64,000 nucleotides of DNA from Asaia bogorensis (GTDB taxonomy: Bacteria; Pseudomonadota; Alphaproteobacteria; Acetobacterales; Acetobacteraceae): assembly GCA_945869965.1 (NCBI GenBank), contig CAMBRC010000002.1:45266-109265 (forward strand), given 5' to 3'. Position numbers and translations under genes: made by a program. This document shows, piece after piece, positions 9,769 to 17,476 of the stretch. Under the pieces are notes generated by a model that did no database searches, was not told the origin of the DNA, and saw only the letters and a program-made list of their open reading frames with translations. The first letter of the stretch is position 1. Every line of letters starts with the position of its first letter.

Positions 9769-9797
9769 AGTATACGGCGGGATTTCCGTCGGCGCAA
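9769..9797 (-). promoter_or_regulatory. Predicted promoter for leaderless hypothetical gene
   Basis: On the minus strand TTGCGC (9797-9792) and TATACT (9774-9769) are separated by exactly 17 bases. The ATG of the 151-residue gene begins 8 bases after the -10, so the transcript would start at or next to the start codon. Confidence 0.5.
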
Positions 9798-9892
9798 AAG
9801 CTTTTTCTCTGGAGGAGAGGCTTTTTTTGGTGGGAGAGGGAGCCCCCCTCCGGCTCCCCCCGCCCAAGCGCAGGGGGAGAGAGGATTCTTTC

Positions 9893-9932
9893 GGATGAAG
9901 TTTTGTTGCTTCTTTTTGTTCACAAAAAGAAG
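9893..9932. repeat. Dispersed A/T palindromic element, half copy 1
   Basis: Contains the arm GGATGAAGTTTTGTTG followed by the palindrome CTTCTTTTTGT-TC-ACAAAAAGAAG at 9909-9932. Only the right half of the full element is present. It lies 12 bases beyond the stop codon of the histidine kinase, between two minus-strand genes. The flanking 9800-9890 is GC-rich with no gene seen. Confidence 0.85.
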
Positions 9933-9944
9933 GGCTTGCTTGGC

Positions 9945-12299
9945 TCAGCCCTGGCTGGCGATTGCCGCGACCCGGGGATCGTCGATCAGGCGGGCCATGC
10001 GTTCTTCCAGTTGGGCGATGGTGAACGGCTTGCGCATCACCGCCTCTGGCCCGATCAATTCGGCGGTTTCGGACTCGGCGTTGCCGGTGACCAGCAGGGC
10101 GCGCAGGCCGGGGTGGAGGACTTGCGCGGCCTGGATCAGGGCGACACCGTTCATGCCGGGCATGACGTAGTCGACCAGCATCAGGTCGAACGGGCGGGTG
10201 TGGGCGGCGCTGCTGTCCAGGATGGTCAGCGCCTGGCTGCCATCGGCGGCGGTGATGACGCTGTGGCCGCGTTCGAGCAGCATTTCGGCGGCCATTTCGC
10301 GCACCGCGCGGTCGTCGTCGACCACCAACACGTGCAGGCGGCGCAGGCGTTGGCGCGCGGTGCCGGTGTCGTCGTGGCGGGTGCGGGCGGTGGCGATGCC
10401 GGCGCGCGGCAGCAGGACGGTGACGGCGGTGCCGAAGCCGAGGCGGCTGCTGATGCCGACATCACCGCCGGATTGCACGGCGAGGCCGTGGACCTGGGAC
10501 AGGCCGAGGCCGGCGCCTTCGCCCTGGGGCTTGGTGGTGAAGAACGGTTCGAAGGCGCGGGCGATGACGGAGGGCAGCATGCCGGTGCCGGTGTCACTGA
10601 CGTCCAACGCCACGTAGTCGCCGGGGCTGGCATGGCGATAGGCGGCGGAGGCGGTATTCAGGGTCAGGTTGCGGGTGCGGATGGTCAGCACGCCGCCGTC
10701 GGGCATCGCATCGCGGGCGTTGATGGCGAGGTTGAGGATCACCGCCTCGACCTGGGTCGGGTCGACCATGGCCGGCCAGAGTTCGGCGGCGAGTTCGGTT
10801 TCGATGCGGATGTTGCGGCCCAGGGTGCTGCCGAGCAGGCCGGTCAGCGCCAGGACGGGGACGTTGAGGTCGGTGGGGACCGGCAGCAGACGCTGGCGGC
10901 GCGAGAAGGCGAGGAGCTGGGCGGTCAGGCGGCCGCCGCGCTGGGCGGCTTCCAGCGCGTTTTCGATCAGCGGCAGCAGGCGTTCCTGGCCGGGCGGCAG
11001 GCGGCGGTGGATCAGGTCGAGTGCGCCGACGATGGCGGTCAGCAGGTTGTTGAAGTCATGCGCGATGCCGCCGGCGAGTTGGCCGACGACCTGGAGCTTT
11101 TGCGCCTGGTGCAGTTCGGCCCGGGTGCGCTCGCGCTCGGTGATCTCGATTTCCAGGCGGTTGCGGCTGGCTTCGAGGTCGCGGGTGCGGTCCCGGACAC
11201 GGGCTTCCAGCGTGATGTTGAGGTCTTCCAGTTCGTCGCGGCGGCGGCCGAGGGCCTCGGCCATGGTGTTGAAGGCGCTGGCCAGGCGGCCGAACTCGGA
11301 GGTTGGCGATTCCAGCAATTTGGCGCGCGCGCGCAGGTCGCCGCCGGACCAGCGGCGGGCGGCGTCGAGCAGGGCGGCGGTTGGGCGGCGGATAAAGCGC
11401 TCGCCGGCGAAGATCGCCAGCGCCAGGGAGAGGGCGATGCTGAGGGCGAGCAACAGCAGGCCTTGCCAAGCGGCGTCGTCGATATCGGCCAGGATGCCGG
11501 GCGCGAACAGGCCAACGCTGACGAAGACGCCCTGGCCGGGCATGCCGGCTGGGACGTAACCGATGACGCGTTCGTGGCCGTCGACGCCGAGGGCCCAGGC
11601 GGAGCCGCGCTGGGTGTTGCCGATCATCGGCAACACCTGATCCGGCATCGGGCGGCCGGCCATGTTGGTCTGAAGCGGCACGCGCACCAGGGTGGTCCCT
11701 TGGCGATCGGCGATGCCGACGGCGCTGCGCTCGGGCAGCCGCAGGGCGGCGACGTGCGTGGCCAGCCAGTCGAGGCTCAGCTCCATGACGATATAGCCGA
11801 CGCGTCCCTCGGCGGCGGGAAAAGCGACGCAGAATGGCAGCACCGGGCCGCGCTTGCCGGTGGCGGGGGTGAACAGGCCGGTCTGCACCTCGCCCGCCGC
11901 CAGATGGGCGCCGGGGAGGAAGCAATGCTGGTCCATGGTGTCGCTGGCCAGCTCGGCGTTCGAACTGCAGACGATGCGCCCGTTGGAGTCGCGGACGGAG
12001 ACCACGGTGTATGATGGCAGGTCGTCCTGGACCTCGACCATGTGGGTGCCGCAGCTTGGGTTGAGCGTGCGCACGGTCAGGAAGCGGGCCATGGCGGCGG
12101 AAAGCTGGCGGGCGCCTTCCATGACGCTGCGCATGTCGGCGTTGATCAGCTCGGCCTGTTGCAGCGCCTCGTCGGGGATGCGGGCCATGCGGTCGCCGCG
12201 CAGCTCCTGTTGCAGGTAGACCAGCACCAGCACCGCCGGGAGGGTGGCAGCGATGACCAGGGTGAGCAGGCGCGCGAACAGGTTGCTGCCGAAAATCAT
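9945..12299 (-). CDS. Hybrid sensor histidine kinase/response regulator
   Basis: A 784-residue membrane-bound hybrid kinase. An N-terminal membrane span ([20 protein letters not shown]) is followed by a large periplasmic sensor region with Cys-containing segments. A second span lies near residues 275-300 ([19 protein letters not shown]), then a HAMP-like linker and a coiled coil. The HisKA motif [11 protein letters not shown] has the phospho-acceptor His at about residue 414. An HATPase domain follows ([20 protein letters not shown]). The C-terminal receiver domain has VVDDD and phospho-acceptor Asp about 710 in [13 protein letters not shown]. The signal and target are unknown; no partner regulator is adjacent. 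Confidence 0.93.
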   Translation of the reverse strand: MIFGSNLFARLLTLVIAATLPAVLVLVYLQQELRGDRMARIPDEALQQAELINADMRSVMEGARQLSAAMARFLTVRTLNPSCGTHMVEVQDDLPSYTVVSVRDSNGRIVCSSNAELASDTMDQHCFLPGAHLAAGEVQTGLFTPATGKRGPVLPFCVAFPAAEGRVGYIVMELSLDWLATHVAALRLPERSAVGIADRQGTTLVRVPLQTNMAGRPMPDQVLPMIGNTQRGSAWALGVDGHERVIGYVPAGMPGQGVFVSVGLFAPGILADIDDAAWQGLLLLALSIALSLALAIFAGERFIRRPTAALLDAARRWSGGDLRARAKLLESPTSEFGRLASAFNTMAEALGRRRDELEDLNITLEARVRDRTRDLEASRNRLEIEITERERTRAELHQAQKLQVVGQLAGGIAHDFNNLLTAIVGALDLIHRRLPPGQERLLPLIENALEAAQRGGRLTAQLLAFSRRQRLLPVPTDLNVPVLALTGLLGSTLGRNIRIETELAAELWPAMVDPTQVEAVILNLAINARDAMPDGGVLTIRTRNLTLNTASAAYRHASPGDYVALDVSDTGTGMLPSVIARAFEPFFTTKPQGEGAGLGLSQVHGLAVQSGGDVGISSRLGFGTAVTVLLPRAGIATARTRHDDTGTARQRLRRLHVLVVDDDRAVREMAAEMLLERGHSVITAADGSQALTILDSSAAHTRPFDLMLVDYVMPGMNGVALIQAAQVLHPGLRALLVTGNAESETAELIGPEAVMRKPFTIAQLEERMARLIDDPRVAAIASQG

Positions 12300-12355
12300 T
12301 CTGCGAAATCTCTCGCCTTAAATAGCGCCCGCCCCGTCCGTATGGGAGCGGGGCG

Positions 12356-12439
12356 TGGTGCGAGAGGGGGGATTCGAACCCCCAAGACTTGCGTCGGTCG
12401 ATTTTGAGTCGACTGCGTCTACCGTTCCGCCACTCTCGC
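12356..12439 (-). tRNA. tRNA-Leu (anticodon CAA)
   Basis: An 84-base class II tRNA on the minus strand. The acceptor GCGAGAG pairs with CTCTCGC, followed by A and encoded CCA. The anticodon arm is GTCGA-CTCAAAA-TCGAC with anticodon CAA, reading TTG codons. The long variable arm and the GGTTCGAATCC T-arm are present. Confidence 0.95.
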
Positions 12440-12515
12440 GCCGATTCGCTTTATAGCGCAGCGGGCGGCGGCGAACAGTGCCTTCAGTGCGCGGTTTGCG
12501 GGGGGGTGGGGAAGG

Positions 12516-12683
12516 AAGCAAGCCTCCGGCGGCAAAGGGCCGGGGGCCCTTTGATCCCATTTTATGGGCTCGTCTTATCATGGGACGGCGGGGAATCGCC
12601 CGTAGCACGGCATTTCCGGGCCAGCATCCGCCCAGGAAATGGGATCAAAGGGCCCCCGGCCCTTTGCCGCCGGAGGCTTGCTT
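12516..12683. repeat. Perfect 47-bp inverted repeat with 74-base loop
   Basis: The arm at 12516-12562 is the exact reverse complement of 12637-12683. The arm reads from AAGCAAGCCTCCGGCGGC through AAAGGGCCGGGGGCCC to TTTGATCCCATTT. Each arm also contains an internal palindrome, GGGCCGGGGGCCC-like. The loop 12563-12636 has no gene. The element fills most of the 325-base gap between tRNA-Leu and tRNA-Asn. It may be a pair of oppositely oriented extragenic repeats or a MITE-like element; no flanking duplication was identified. Confidence 0.85.
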
Positions 12684-12715
12684 GCCTGACTGCCCTGGGA
12701 ATCCGAAATGCCGGG

Positions 12716-12744
12716 TTGACCGCACCGGCAGCGCTATCTAGATA
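12716..12744 (+). promoter_or_regulatory. Predicted promoter of tRNA-Asn
   Basis: TTGACC (12716-12721) and TAGATA (12739-12744) have a 17-base spacer. The expected start is near 12751, 17 bases before the tRNA. The -10 is part of the palindrome TATCTAGATA. Confidence 0.6.
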
Positions 12745-12767
12745 GGCGCGCTCCGCCGGCGTGGTGA

Positions 12768-12842
12768 TCGGGCGTAGCTCAGCGGTAGAGCAATCGGCTG
12801 TTAACCGATTGGTCGTAGGTTCGAATCCTACCGCCCGAGCCA
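12768..12842 (+). tRNA. tRNA-Asn (anticodon GTT)
   Basis: A 75-base cloverleaf. The acceptor TCGGGCG pairs with CGCCCGA, followed by G and encoded CCA. The anticodon arm is ATCGG-CTGTTAA-CCGAT with anticodon GTT. The D-arm TAGCTCAGCGGTAGAGCA and the T-loop TTCGAAT are canonical. It is convergent with the globin gene that ends at 12864. Confidence 0.97.
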
Positions 12843-12863
12843 GCCGCGGAAGCTTTTTTCCCG

Positions 12864-13259
12864 TTATTCGGATGCGGCCGCGACAAGGCCTTGGGCGGCG
12901 CGTTGCCAGGCGGCCTCGGTTTCGGGGGTCCAGGCATCGCCCAGCGCGTCGCGGAAGGTGGCGATCACGGTCTGGTAGAAGTGGTCGAAGATTTCGGAGG
13001 GGACGCCGACGCCTTGATGGTTGACGCGCTCGCTGCCGACGAAATGGCGCGCATAGGCACGCGGGCCGGCGAAATCGAGCAGGCATTCGAGGGTGACTTG
13101 CAGCATGTTGCCGCGGACCAGGCCGAGCTTGTCGCGGATGAACAGGGCTTCCAGCTCGGGATAGGCGGCGAAGAGGCGGGCGTAGACCAGGGGGGCGGGG
13201 TCGCCCAGGCGGTCGGCAACGAGGTCGAGGCTGGATTCGATCAGGGCTGCGTCGTTCAT
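12864..13259 (-). CDS. Single-domain globin
   Basis: A 131-residue protein with a flavohaemoglobin-like globin fold and no reductase domain. The N-terminal helix is ESSLDLVADRLGDPAPLVYARLF. The proximal haem His is probably H81 in VNHQGVGV, aligning with the KH..GV motif of Vitreoscilla-type globins. The tail GDAWTPETEAAWQRA matches the family H-helix. The ATG at 13259 follows the kinase stop by 13 bases, so it is very likely the last gene of the minus-strand operon phnF-phnM2-kinase-globin. An oxygen- or NO-related job next to C-P lyase genes is inference; the residues show only a haem-binding globin. Confidence 0.82.
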   Translation of the reverse strand: MNDAALIESSLDLVADRLGDPAPLVYARLFAAYPELEALFIRDKLGLVRGNMLQVTLECLLDFAGPRAYARHFVGSERVNHQGVGVPSEIFDHFYQTVIATFRDALGDAWTPETEAAWQRAAQGLVAAASE

Positions 13260-13272
13260 TGGGCCACGTCGT

Positions 13273-14337
13273 TCATGGGGCGATTCCGCAGGCTTGGCGC
13301 AGGGCGGCACCGACTTCGGGGGCGCGCAGGGCGGCGATGAGGTCCAGGCGGCTTTGCAGCGCCGCGGCGGTCATGGGCAGATAATGCGGATTGTCGGCGT
13401 GGGTCTTGCGGTGCCAGGCCTGGAGCACGGTGCCGATGGCGGCGCGGACGGCGATCAGCAGGGGCAGCAGGGCGACTTCCTCGGGCAGGAGGGGGCGGAC
13501 GGCGTGAAAGCCGGCGACGAAGCGGGCGAGGGACTCGGGGATGGGCATGTCGAGGGCGACGCAGGTGATCGCGCCGACGGCGACGTCGATGGCCAGGGCG
13601 GTGTGGACGATGTCGCCGAAATCGATAATGCCGGCGACGTCGTCGGGGTGGGCGGGGTCGACCAGGGTGTTGCCGGTGTTCATGTCGTTGTAGAAAACCT
13701 GGCGGCGCAGGCTGGGCAGGATTGGGGCCGCCTGGCGTTCGAAGGCGTCGAGGAGGTTGCCGATCGCGGTCTCGGCCTGGGTGTCCTCGAGGTTGTGCAG
13801 GATCTCGCGCAGGGACAGGGCGTTGGTCAGGTCCCAGATCAGCTCGTAGCGGCTGTGGGGGTGCTCGAAGCCTTGCAGAGCAAGGCCGAGGCGGGCGAGG
13901 GCGCGGCCGCATGATTCGCGCTGGGCGGGGGTGCGGGGGGCGTGGCGCAGCGGGGTGCCGTGGACCCAGGACAGGAGGCGGACGCGGGCGGGGCGCGCTG
14001 TCCCCTGGGGGGCGCGGGGGACGAGGGCCTCGATGCGGCCGTCGGGCAGCGGGATCATGCGGGGGATGTTGAAGGCAGGATCGGTGCGGGCGACGTGTTG
14101 CAGGGCCTTGACCTGGAGGTCGGTGACGCCCTCGGGCTCGGCGGGGTTGGCGAATTTGAGGACGTAGGCTTGGCCGTCGCGGGCGACGAGGTGGAAGTTG
14201 CGGTCGCGCTCGCCGGTCAGGAGCTTGGCGGTGGCGTCGATGTGCCAGTGGGTTCGGGCGACCTGTTCCGCTTCGGTGGCGGAGATGTCGTCGGCGGGGA
14301 TGGTCATGGTGGCGAAGATCGGGGAGAGGGCGCTCAT
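13273..14337 (-). CDS. APH/choline-kinase-fold phosphotransferase (hydroxylysine-kinase-like)
   Basis: A 354-residue cytoplasmic small-molecule kinase of the aminoglycoside phosphotransferase fold. Visible motifs: YVLKFANP (ATP-binding Lys), the catalytic loop FYNDMNTGNTL in which the Asp is kept but the usual His is replaced by Asn, and the metal-binding IIDFGD. It most resembles AGPHD1-like kinases acting on hydroxylysine or related amines; the substrate here is unknown. It lies between phnM2 (45-base gap) and the globin (13-base gap) in the PhnF-headed operon. A role in phosphorylating an alcohol or amine made in phosphonate metabolism is possible but unproven. Antibiotic resistance is less likely given the context. 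Confidence 0.75.
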   Translation of the reverse strand: MSALSPIFATMTIPADDISATEAEQVARTHWHIDATAKLLTGERDRNFHLVARDGQAYVLKFANPAEPEGVTDLQVKALQHVARTDPAFNIPRMIPLPDGRIEALVPRAPQGTARPARVRLLSWVHGTPLRHAPRTPAQRESCGRALARLGLALQGFEHPHSRYELIWDLTNALSLREILHNLEDTQAETAIGNLLDAFERQAAPILPSLRRQVFYNDMNTGNTLVDPAHPDDVAGIIDFGDIVHTALAIDVAVGAITCVALDMPIPESLARFVAGFHAVRPLLPEEVALLPLLIAVRAAIGTVLQAWHRKTHADNPHYLPMTAAALQSRLDLIAALRAPEVGAALRQACGIAP

Positions 14338-14382
14338 GGCGCCATCCTAAGGGCAGGCGGGCGTTTGGGGGAACTGGCTTGC

Positions 14383-15525
14383 TTAGGCCAGCCGCGCCCA
14401 GCCCTCGCTGGTCAGGTGGGCCGGGACTCCGCGGGCGATGGTGGCGACCAGGCGGGGGGCGGGGCCGGTGGCGTCGACGAGGACGAGGTCGCCGCGCTGG
14501 CCCGGGGCGATGGTGCCGCGATCGGCGAGGCCGGCGGCGGCGGCGGGGTTGGCGGCGACGAGGGCCCAGGCCTGGGCCAGGGTCAGGGTGCCGCGGGCGG
14601 CCAGGACGAAGGGGGCGCGCAGGAGGCAGGGGTAAAAGTAGTCGCTGCACAGGACGCGGCAGGTGCCGGCTTCGGCGAGGAGGGCGGCGGAGGCCCAGCC
14701 GAGATGGGATTTGCCGCGCACGACGTTGGGGGCGCCCATGGCTACCCAGTCGCCGGCGGCCCGCGCAGAAGCGCCAACTTCTTCCGCGATGGGGAATTCG
14801 CAGATTTGGGCGCCCTCGGCGCGGAAGGTGTTGCGGGTGGCGATGGTGTCGTCGTCATGGCTGGCCATGGGGATGCCGGCGGCGCGGGCGGCGGCGGCGA
14901 TGCGGGATTGGGCGGCGGGGACTTCGGGGGCGCGGGCGCCGATGCTGGTGGCGAGGGTGCGGAAGGCGTCGAGATTCATGCCGGCGCGGTCGCTGTATTT
15001 GGCGGCCTTGGTGTCGTCGCCGAGGCGGGACAGGATGGCGGGGGTGTGGTCGTTGAAGGCCAGCAGGTGGACGCGGCCGGCGGCGATGTCGGCGATGGCC
15101 ATGTCCAGGGCGGCGAGGTTGTAGGCCTCCCAGCGCAGGTGGACGCGCATGTCGCAGGTCCAGGGGCGCGCGGCCAGGCCGTCGAGCATGGCGCGCCAGG
15201 CGTCGGCGCTGCGCAGGCCGGGTTCCCAGGAGAGGGTGACGCCGTGGAAGGCGGTGGTGATGCCGCAGGACAGGAGTTGGCGTTCGGTGTCCTCGAGGGC
15301 GAGGTCGGTGGGGAAGGCGATGCCGGGGCGGGGCTGGAACTGGCGTTCGAAGGCGTCGCCGTGGATGTCGATGATGCCGGGCAGGACGAGGAGGCCGCTG
15401 GCGTTGAGGGTGCGGGCGTCGGGGGCGGGGCCGGTGGCGATGCGGCCGTCGTGCAGCAGGAGGTCACCCTCGGTGAGAGAGCCTTCGGTCAGCACCTGGC
15501 CGCCGGTGATCCGTAATGGGCGCAT
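14383..15525 (-). CDS. phnM: PhnM-like amidohydrolase (second copy)
   Basis: A 380-residue amidohydrolase-superfamily protein related to PhnM, the diphosphatase that converts alpha-D-ribose 1-methylphosphonate 5-triphosphate to the 5-phosphate in the C-P lyase pathway. Metal-site features: PGIIDIHGDAFERQ, with HxD as in PhnM but A-F replacing the canonical N-L. Later come SHDDDT and GAPNVVRGKSHLG. The start ATG at 15525 has AGGAGAGA just upstream. It is 27 bases after phnF on the same strand and diverges from the main operon, which has its own canonical phnM at 21032. It may be a specialised paralogue for another phosphonate-derived substrate. Confidence 0.8.
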   Translation of the reverse strand: MRPLRITGGQVLTEGSLTEGDLLLHDGRIATGPAPDARTLNASGLLVLPGIIDIHGDAFERQFQPRPGIAFPTDLALEDTERQLLSCGITTAFHGVTLSWEPGLRSADAWRAMLDGLAARPWTCDMRVHLRWEAYNLAALDMAIADIAAGRVHLLAFNDHTPAILSRLGDDTKAAKYSDRAGMNLDAFRTLATSIGARAPEVPAAQSRIAAAARAAGIPMASHDDDTIATRNTFRAEGAQICEFPIAEEVGASARAAGDWVAMGAPNVVRGKSHLGWASAALLAEAGTCRVLCSDYFYPCLLRAPFVLAARGTLTLAQAWALVAANPAAAAGLADRGTIAPGQRGDLVLVDATGPAPRLVATIARGVPAHLTSEGWARLA

Positions 15526-15552
15526 CTTCGTCTCTCCTGACTGCGTCTCGGC

Positions 15553-16323
15553 TCAGGGCTCGAAGACGATCTGCACGCGGGGGGTGGGATAGCGCGCGAT
15601 GCCGAATTCGACCACCCGGCCTTCGGCGTCGATGTTGGTGTTCTCGCTGACCAGCAGGGGGCGGTTGCGGGCGAGTTGCAGGAGCGTTGCCTCCTGCTCG
15701 GTGGGCATGCGGGCGGAGACTCGGGTGGTTTGGCGGCGGTAATCGGCGACGCCGGATTGGGCCAGGGCGTCGGAGATGGAGACGGCGGTGCGCAGGGCGG
15801 CGAGGAGTTTGGGGAAGCGGGCGGCGGAGAAGTGATGCAGGCCGACGCTGACCGGGCGGCCGTCGGCGAGGCCGAGGCGTTCGAGGCGGACGATCCTGGC
15901 GCCGGCGCGCAGGCCGAGGCCGGCGGCGACGGTGGTGTCGGCGGGCATTTCGCGCAGGTCGAGGGTGCGGCCGGAGGGTTCCTTGTTGTGGCGACGGATC
16001 CATTCGGAGAAGCGGGTGCGGGGGCCGATTGTGTAGTCCAGCACGTCCTCGGCGACGAAGCTGCCGCGGCCCTGTTCGACGCGGACCAGGCCGTTGCGGG
16101 AGAGTTCCTCCAGGGCGCGGCGGACGGTGTGGCGGTTGACGGCGAACTGGGCCGACATCTGCGCCTCAGTGGGCAGGCGGGCGCCGGGGGCCAGGGTGCC
16201 GGCGGTGATGTCCTGTTCCACTGCTTCGACGATGCGCCGCCAGAGGGCGACGCCGCGTTCGCCCAGGGCGCGGGCGGCCGTGTGGTGGCCAGAATCTGGC
16301 GGTGTCATCGGAAGTTCATCCAC
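15553..16323 (-). CDS. phnF: GntR-family regulator PhnF of phosphonate uptake/degradation
   Basis: A 256-residue HutC/FadR-type GntR regulator. The N-terminal winged helix covers about residues 25-90 (GARLPTEAQMSAQFAVNRHTVRRALEEL, shown here in part as TVRRALEELSRNGLV). The UTRA effector domain follows (RLERLGLADGRPVSVGLHHF, EFGIARYP). In other species PhnF represses the phn operon. The GTG at 16323 has GAAGG six bases upstream; ATG 16308 is an alternative. It is divergent from phnG with a 121-base shared control region and heads an operon with phnM2, a kinase and a globin. Confidence 0.88.
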   Translation of the reverse strand: MDELPMTPPDSGHHTAARALGERGVALWRRIVEAVEQDITAGTLAPGARLPTEAQMSAQFAVNRHTVRRALEELSRNGLVRVEQGRGSFVAEDVLDYTIGPRTRFSEWIRRHNKEPSGRTLDLREMPADTTVAAGLGLRAGARIVRLERLGLADGRPVSVGLHHFSAARFPKLLAALRTAVSISDALAQSGVADYRRQTTRVSARMPTEQEATLLQLARNRPLLVSENTNIDAEGRVVEFGIARYPTPRVQIVFEP

Positions 16324-16362
16324 GCGGGGCCTTCAAACTGCGATGCCATGGGTGATCGCGGC

Positions 16363-16408
16363 TTGACGATAGCGCGGCGGAGCGGTAGCTGTCTAGTTGT
16401 CTAGATAT
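16363..16408 (+). promoter_or_regulatory. Divergent phn control region: promoter and candidate PhnF sites
   Basis: TTGACG at 16363-16368 with a 17-base spacer leads to TAGCTG at 16386-16391 as a possible promoter for phnG. Two TGTCTAG direct repeats follow at 16390-16396 and 16399-16405. The second is part of the near-palindrome TGTCTAGATA. Their overlap with the -10 and start region suits repression by PhnF. The exact operator is inferred. Confidence 0.5.
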
Positions 16409-16444
16409 CTCATTCTCTCTACCTCCTTCTCCGGGAAGCCGCCG

Positions 16445-16900
16445 ATGCCCGAAACTGATACCGCCGCTCGGCAACGCTGGATGTCAGTGCTGGCGCGCGC
16501 CTCCGCCGATACGCTTGCCGAACTGCTGGAGGCTGGGCCGGCGCTGCCGGGCTGCACGGTGCTGCGCGGGCCGGAAAGCGGATTGGTGATGCTGCGCGGG
16601 CGGGCCGGGGGCGGCGGGGGGCCGTTCAACCTTGGGGAGATGTCGGTCACGCGGTGCACCGTGCGCAGCGCCGGCGGCTTTGTTGGCCACGCCTATGCCC
16701 AGGGGCGCTGCGCGCGCCAGGCGCGGTTGGCGGCCGAGTTGGATGCGGCGTTGCAGGACCCGGCGCTGCATGACGCGCTGGAGGCGGCGGTGGTGGCGCC
16801 GCTGGCTACGGCACAGCAGGCCGCGCGCGACGGACAGGCGGCCCGGGCAGCGGCGACCCGCGTGCAGTTCTTCACCCTGGCCACGATGCGCAGCTCATGA
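16445..16900 (+). CDS. phnG: C-P lyase core subunit PhnG
   Basis: Subunit of the PhnGHIJ carbon-phosphorus lyase complex; with PhnI, H and L it takes part in forming the ribose 1-phosphonate triphosphate. The 151 residues match the usual length. Recognisable segments are RQRWMSVLARAS, GEMSVTRCTVR and GHAYAQGRCARQA. The ATG at 16445 is chosen over an upstream in-frame codon because it gives the family N-terminus and has GGGAAG upstream. The last codons overlap phnH by four bases (ATGA), so translation is probably coupled. Confidence 0.95.
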   Translation: MPETDTAARQRWMSVLARASADTLAELLEAGPALPGCTVLRGPESGLVMLRGRAGGGGGPFNLGEMSVTRCTVRSAGGFVGHAYAQGRCARQARLAAELDAALQDPALHDALEAAVVAPLATAQQAARDGQAARAAATRVQFFTLATMRSS

Positions 16901-17472
16901 GCCTCGATCTTCCCGGTTTTGCCGATCCCGTCGGCCAATCGCAATCGGCGTTTCGCGCGCTGCTCGATGCCATGTCGCGGCCCGGCACCATTCGCGATGC
17001 CGGGACGGGGCTGAGCCCGCCGGCGCCGCTCGATGCGGCGACGGCCGCCGTGCTGCTGACGCTGGTGGATGGCGACGCCAGGCTGTTCATTGGCCCGGAA
17101 TGCGCGGCGGCGCGCGATTGGTTGGTTTTTCATTGCGGGACCGAGCCCTGTGCCGATCCGGCCGCCGCCGATTTCGTTGTCAGCACCACCCTGCCCGACT
17201 TCGGCACGCTGTCGTCCGGCAGCGACGAGGCGCCGGAGAGTTCGGCGACACTTGTGCTGCAGGTCGAGGCGCTTGGGCGCGGCACCGCCTGGCAGTTGAC
17301 CGGGCCGGGGCTGGCGGCGCCGGCGACGCTTGCGGTCACCGGGCTGCCGGCGGATTTCGCCGTGCGCTGGGCGGCCAACCATGCGCTGTTTCCGCGCGGC
17401 GTTGATCTGGTGCTGTGCGCCGGTAGCCAGCTTGCGGCCATCCCGCGCACCGCGACCGTCACGGAGGCCTGA
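16897..17472 (+). CDS. phnH: C-P lyase core subunit PhnH
   Basis: A 191-residue subunit of the C-P lyase core, homologous in fold to PLP-dependent transferases but without cofactor. Family features seen: a PGFADPVGQSQSAFRALLDA start, MSRPGTI, and the C-terminal WAANHALFPRGVDLVLC. It starts within the phnG stop (ATGA) and ends four bases before phnI. Nothing appears missing relative to the family length of about 190-195 residues. Confidence 0.95.
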   Translation: MSLDLPGFADPVGQSQSAFRALLDAMSRPGTIRDAGTGLSPPAPLDAATAAVLLTLVDGDARLFIGPECAAARDWLVFHCGTEPCADPAAADFVVSTTLPDFGTLSSGSDEAPESSATLVLQVEALGRGTAWQLTGPGLAAPATLAVTGLPADFAVRWAANHALFPRGVDLVLCAGSQLAAIPRTATVTEA

Positions 17473-17476
17473 GGAC

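Noticed and set aside
12735..12744. TATCTAGATA upstream of tRNA-Asn as a PhnF-type operator
   Set aside because: It is better explained as containing the -10 hexamer of a tRNA promoter with correct spacing to TTGACC.
13273..14337. Aminoglycoside resistance kinase
   Set aside because: The fold matches, but the catalytic loop variant and the phn operon context favour a metabolic kinase.
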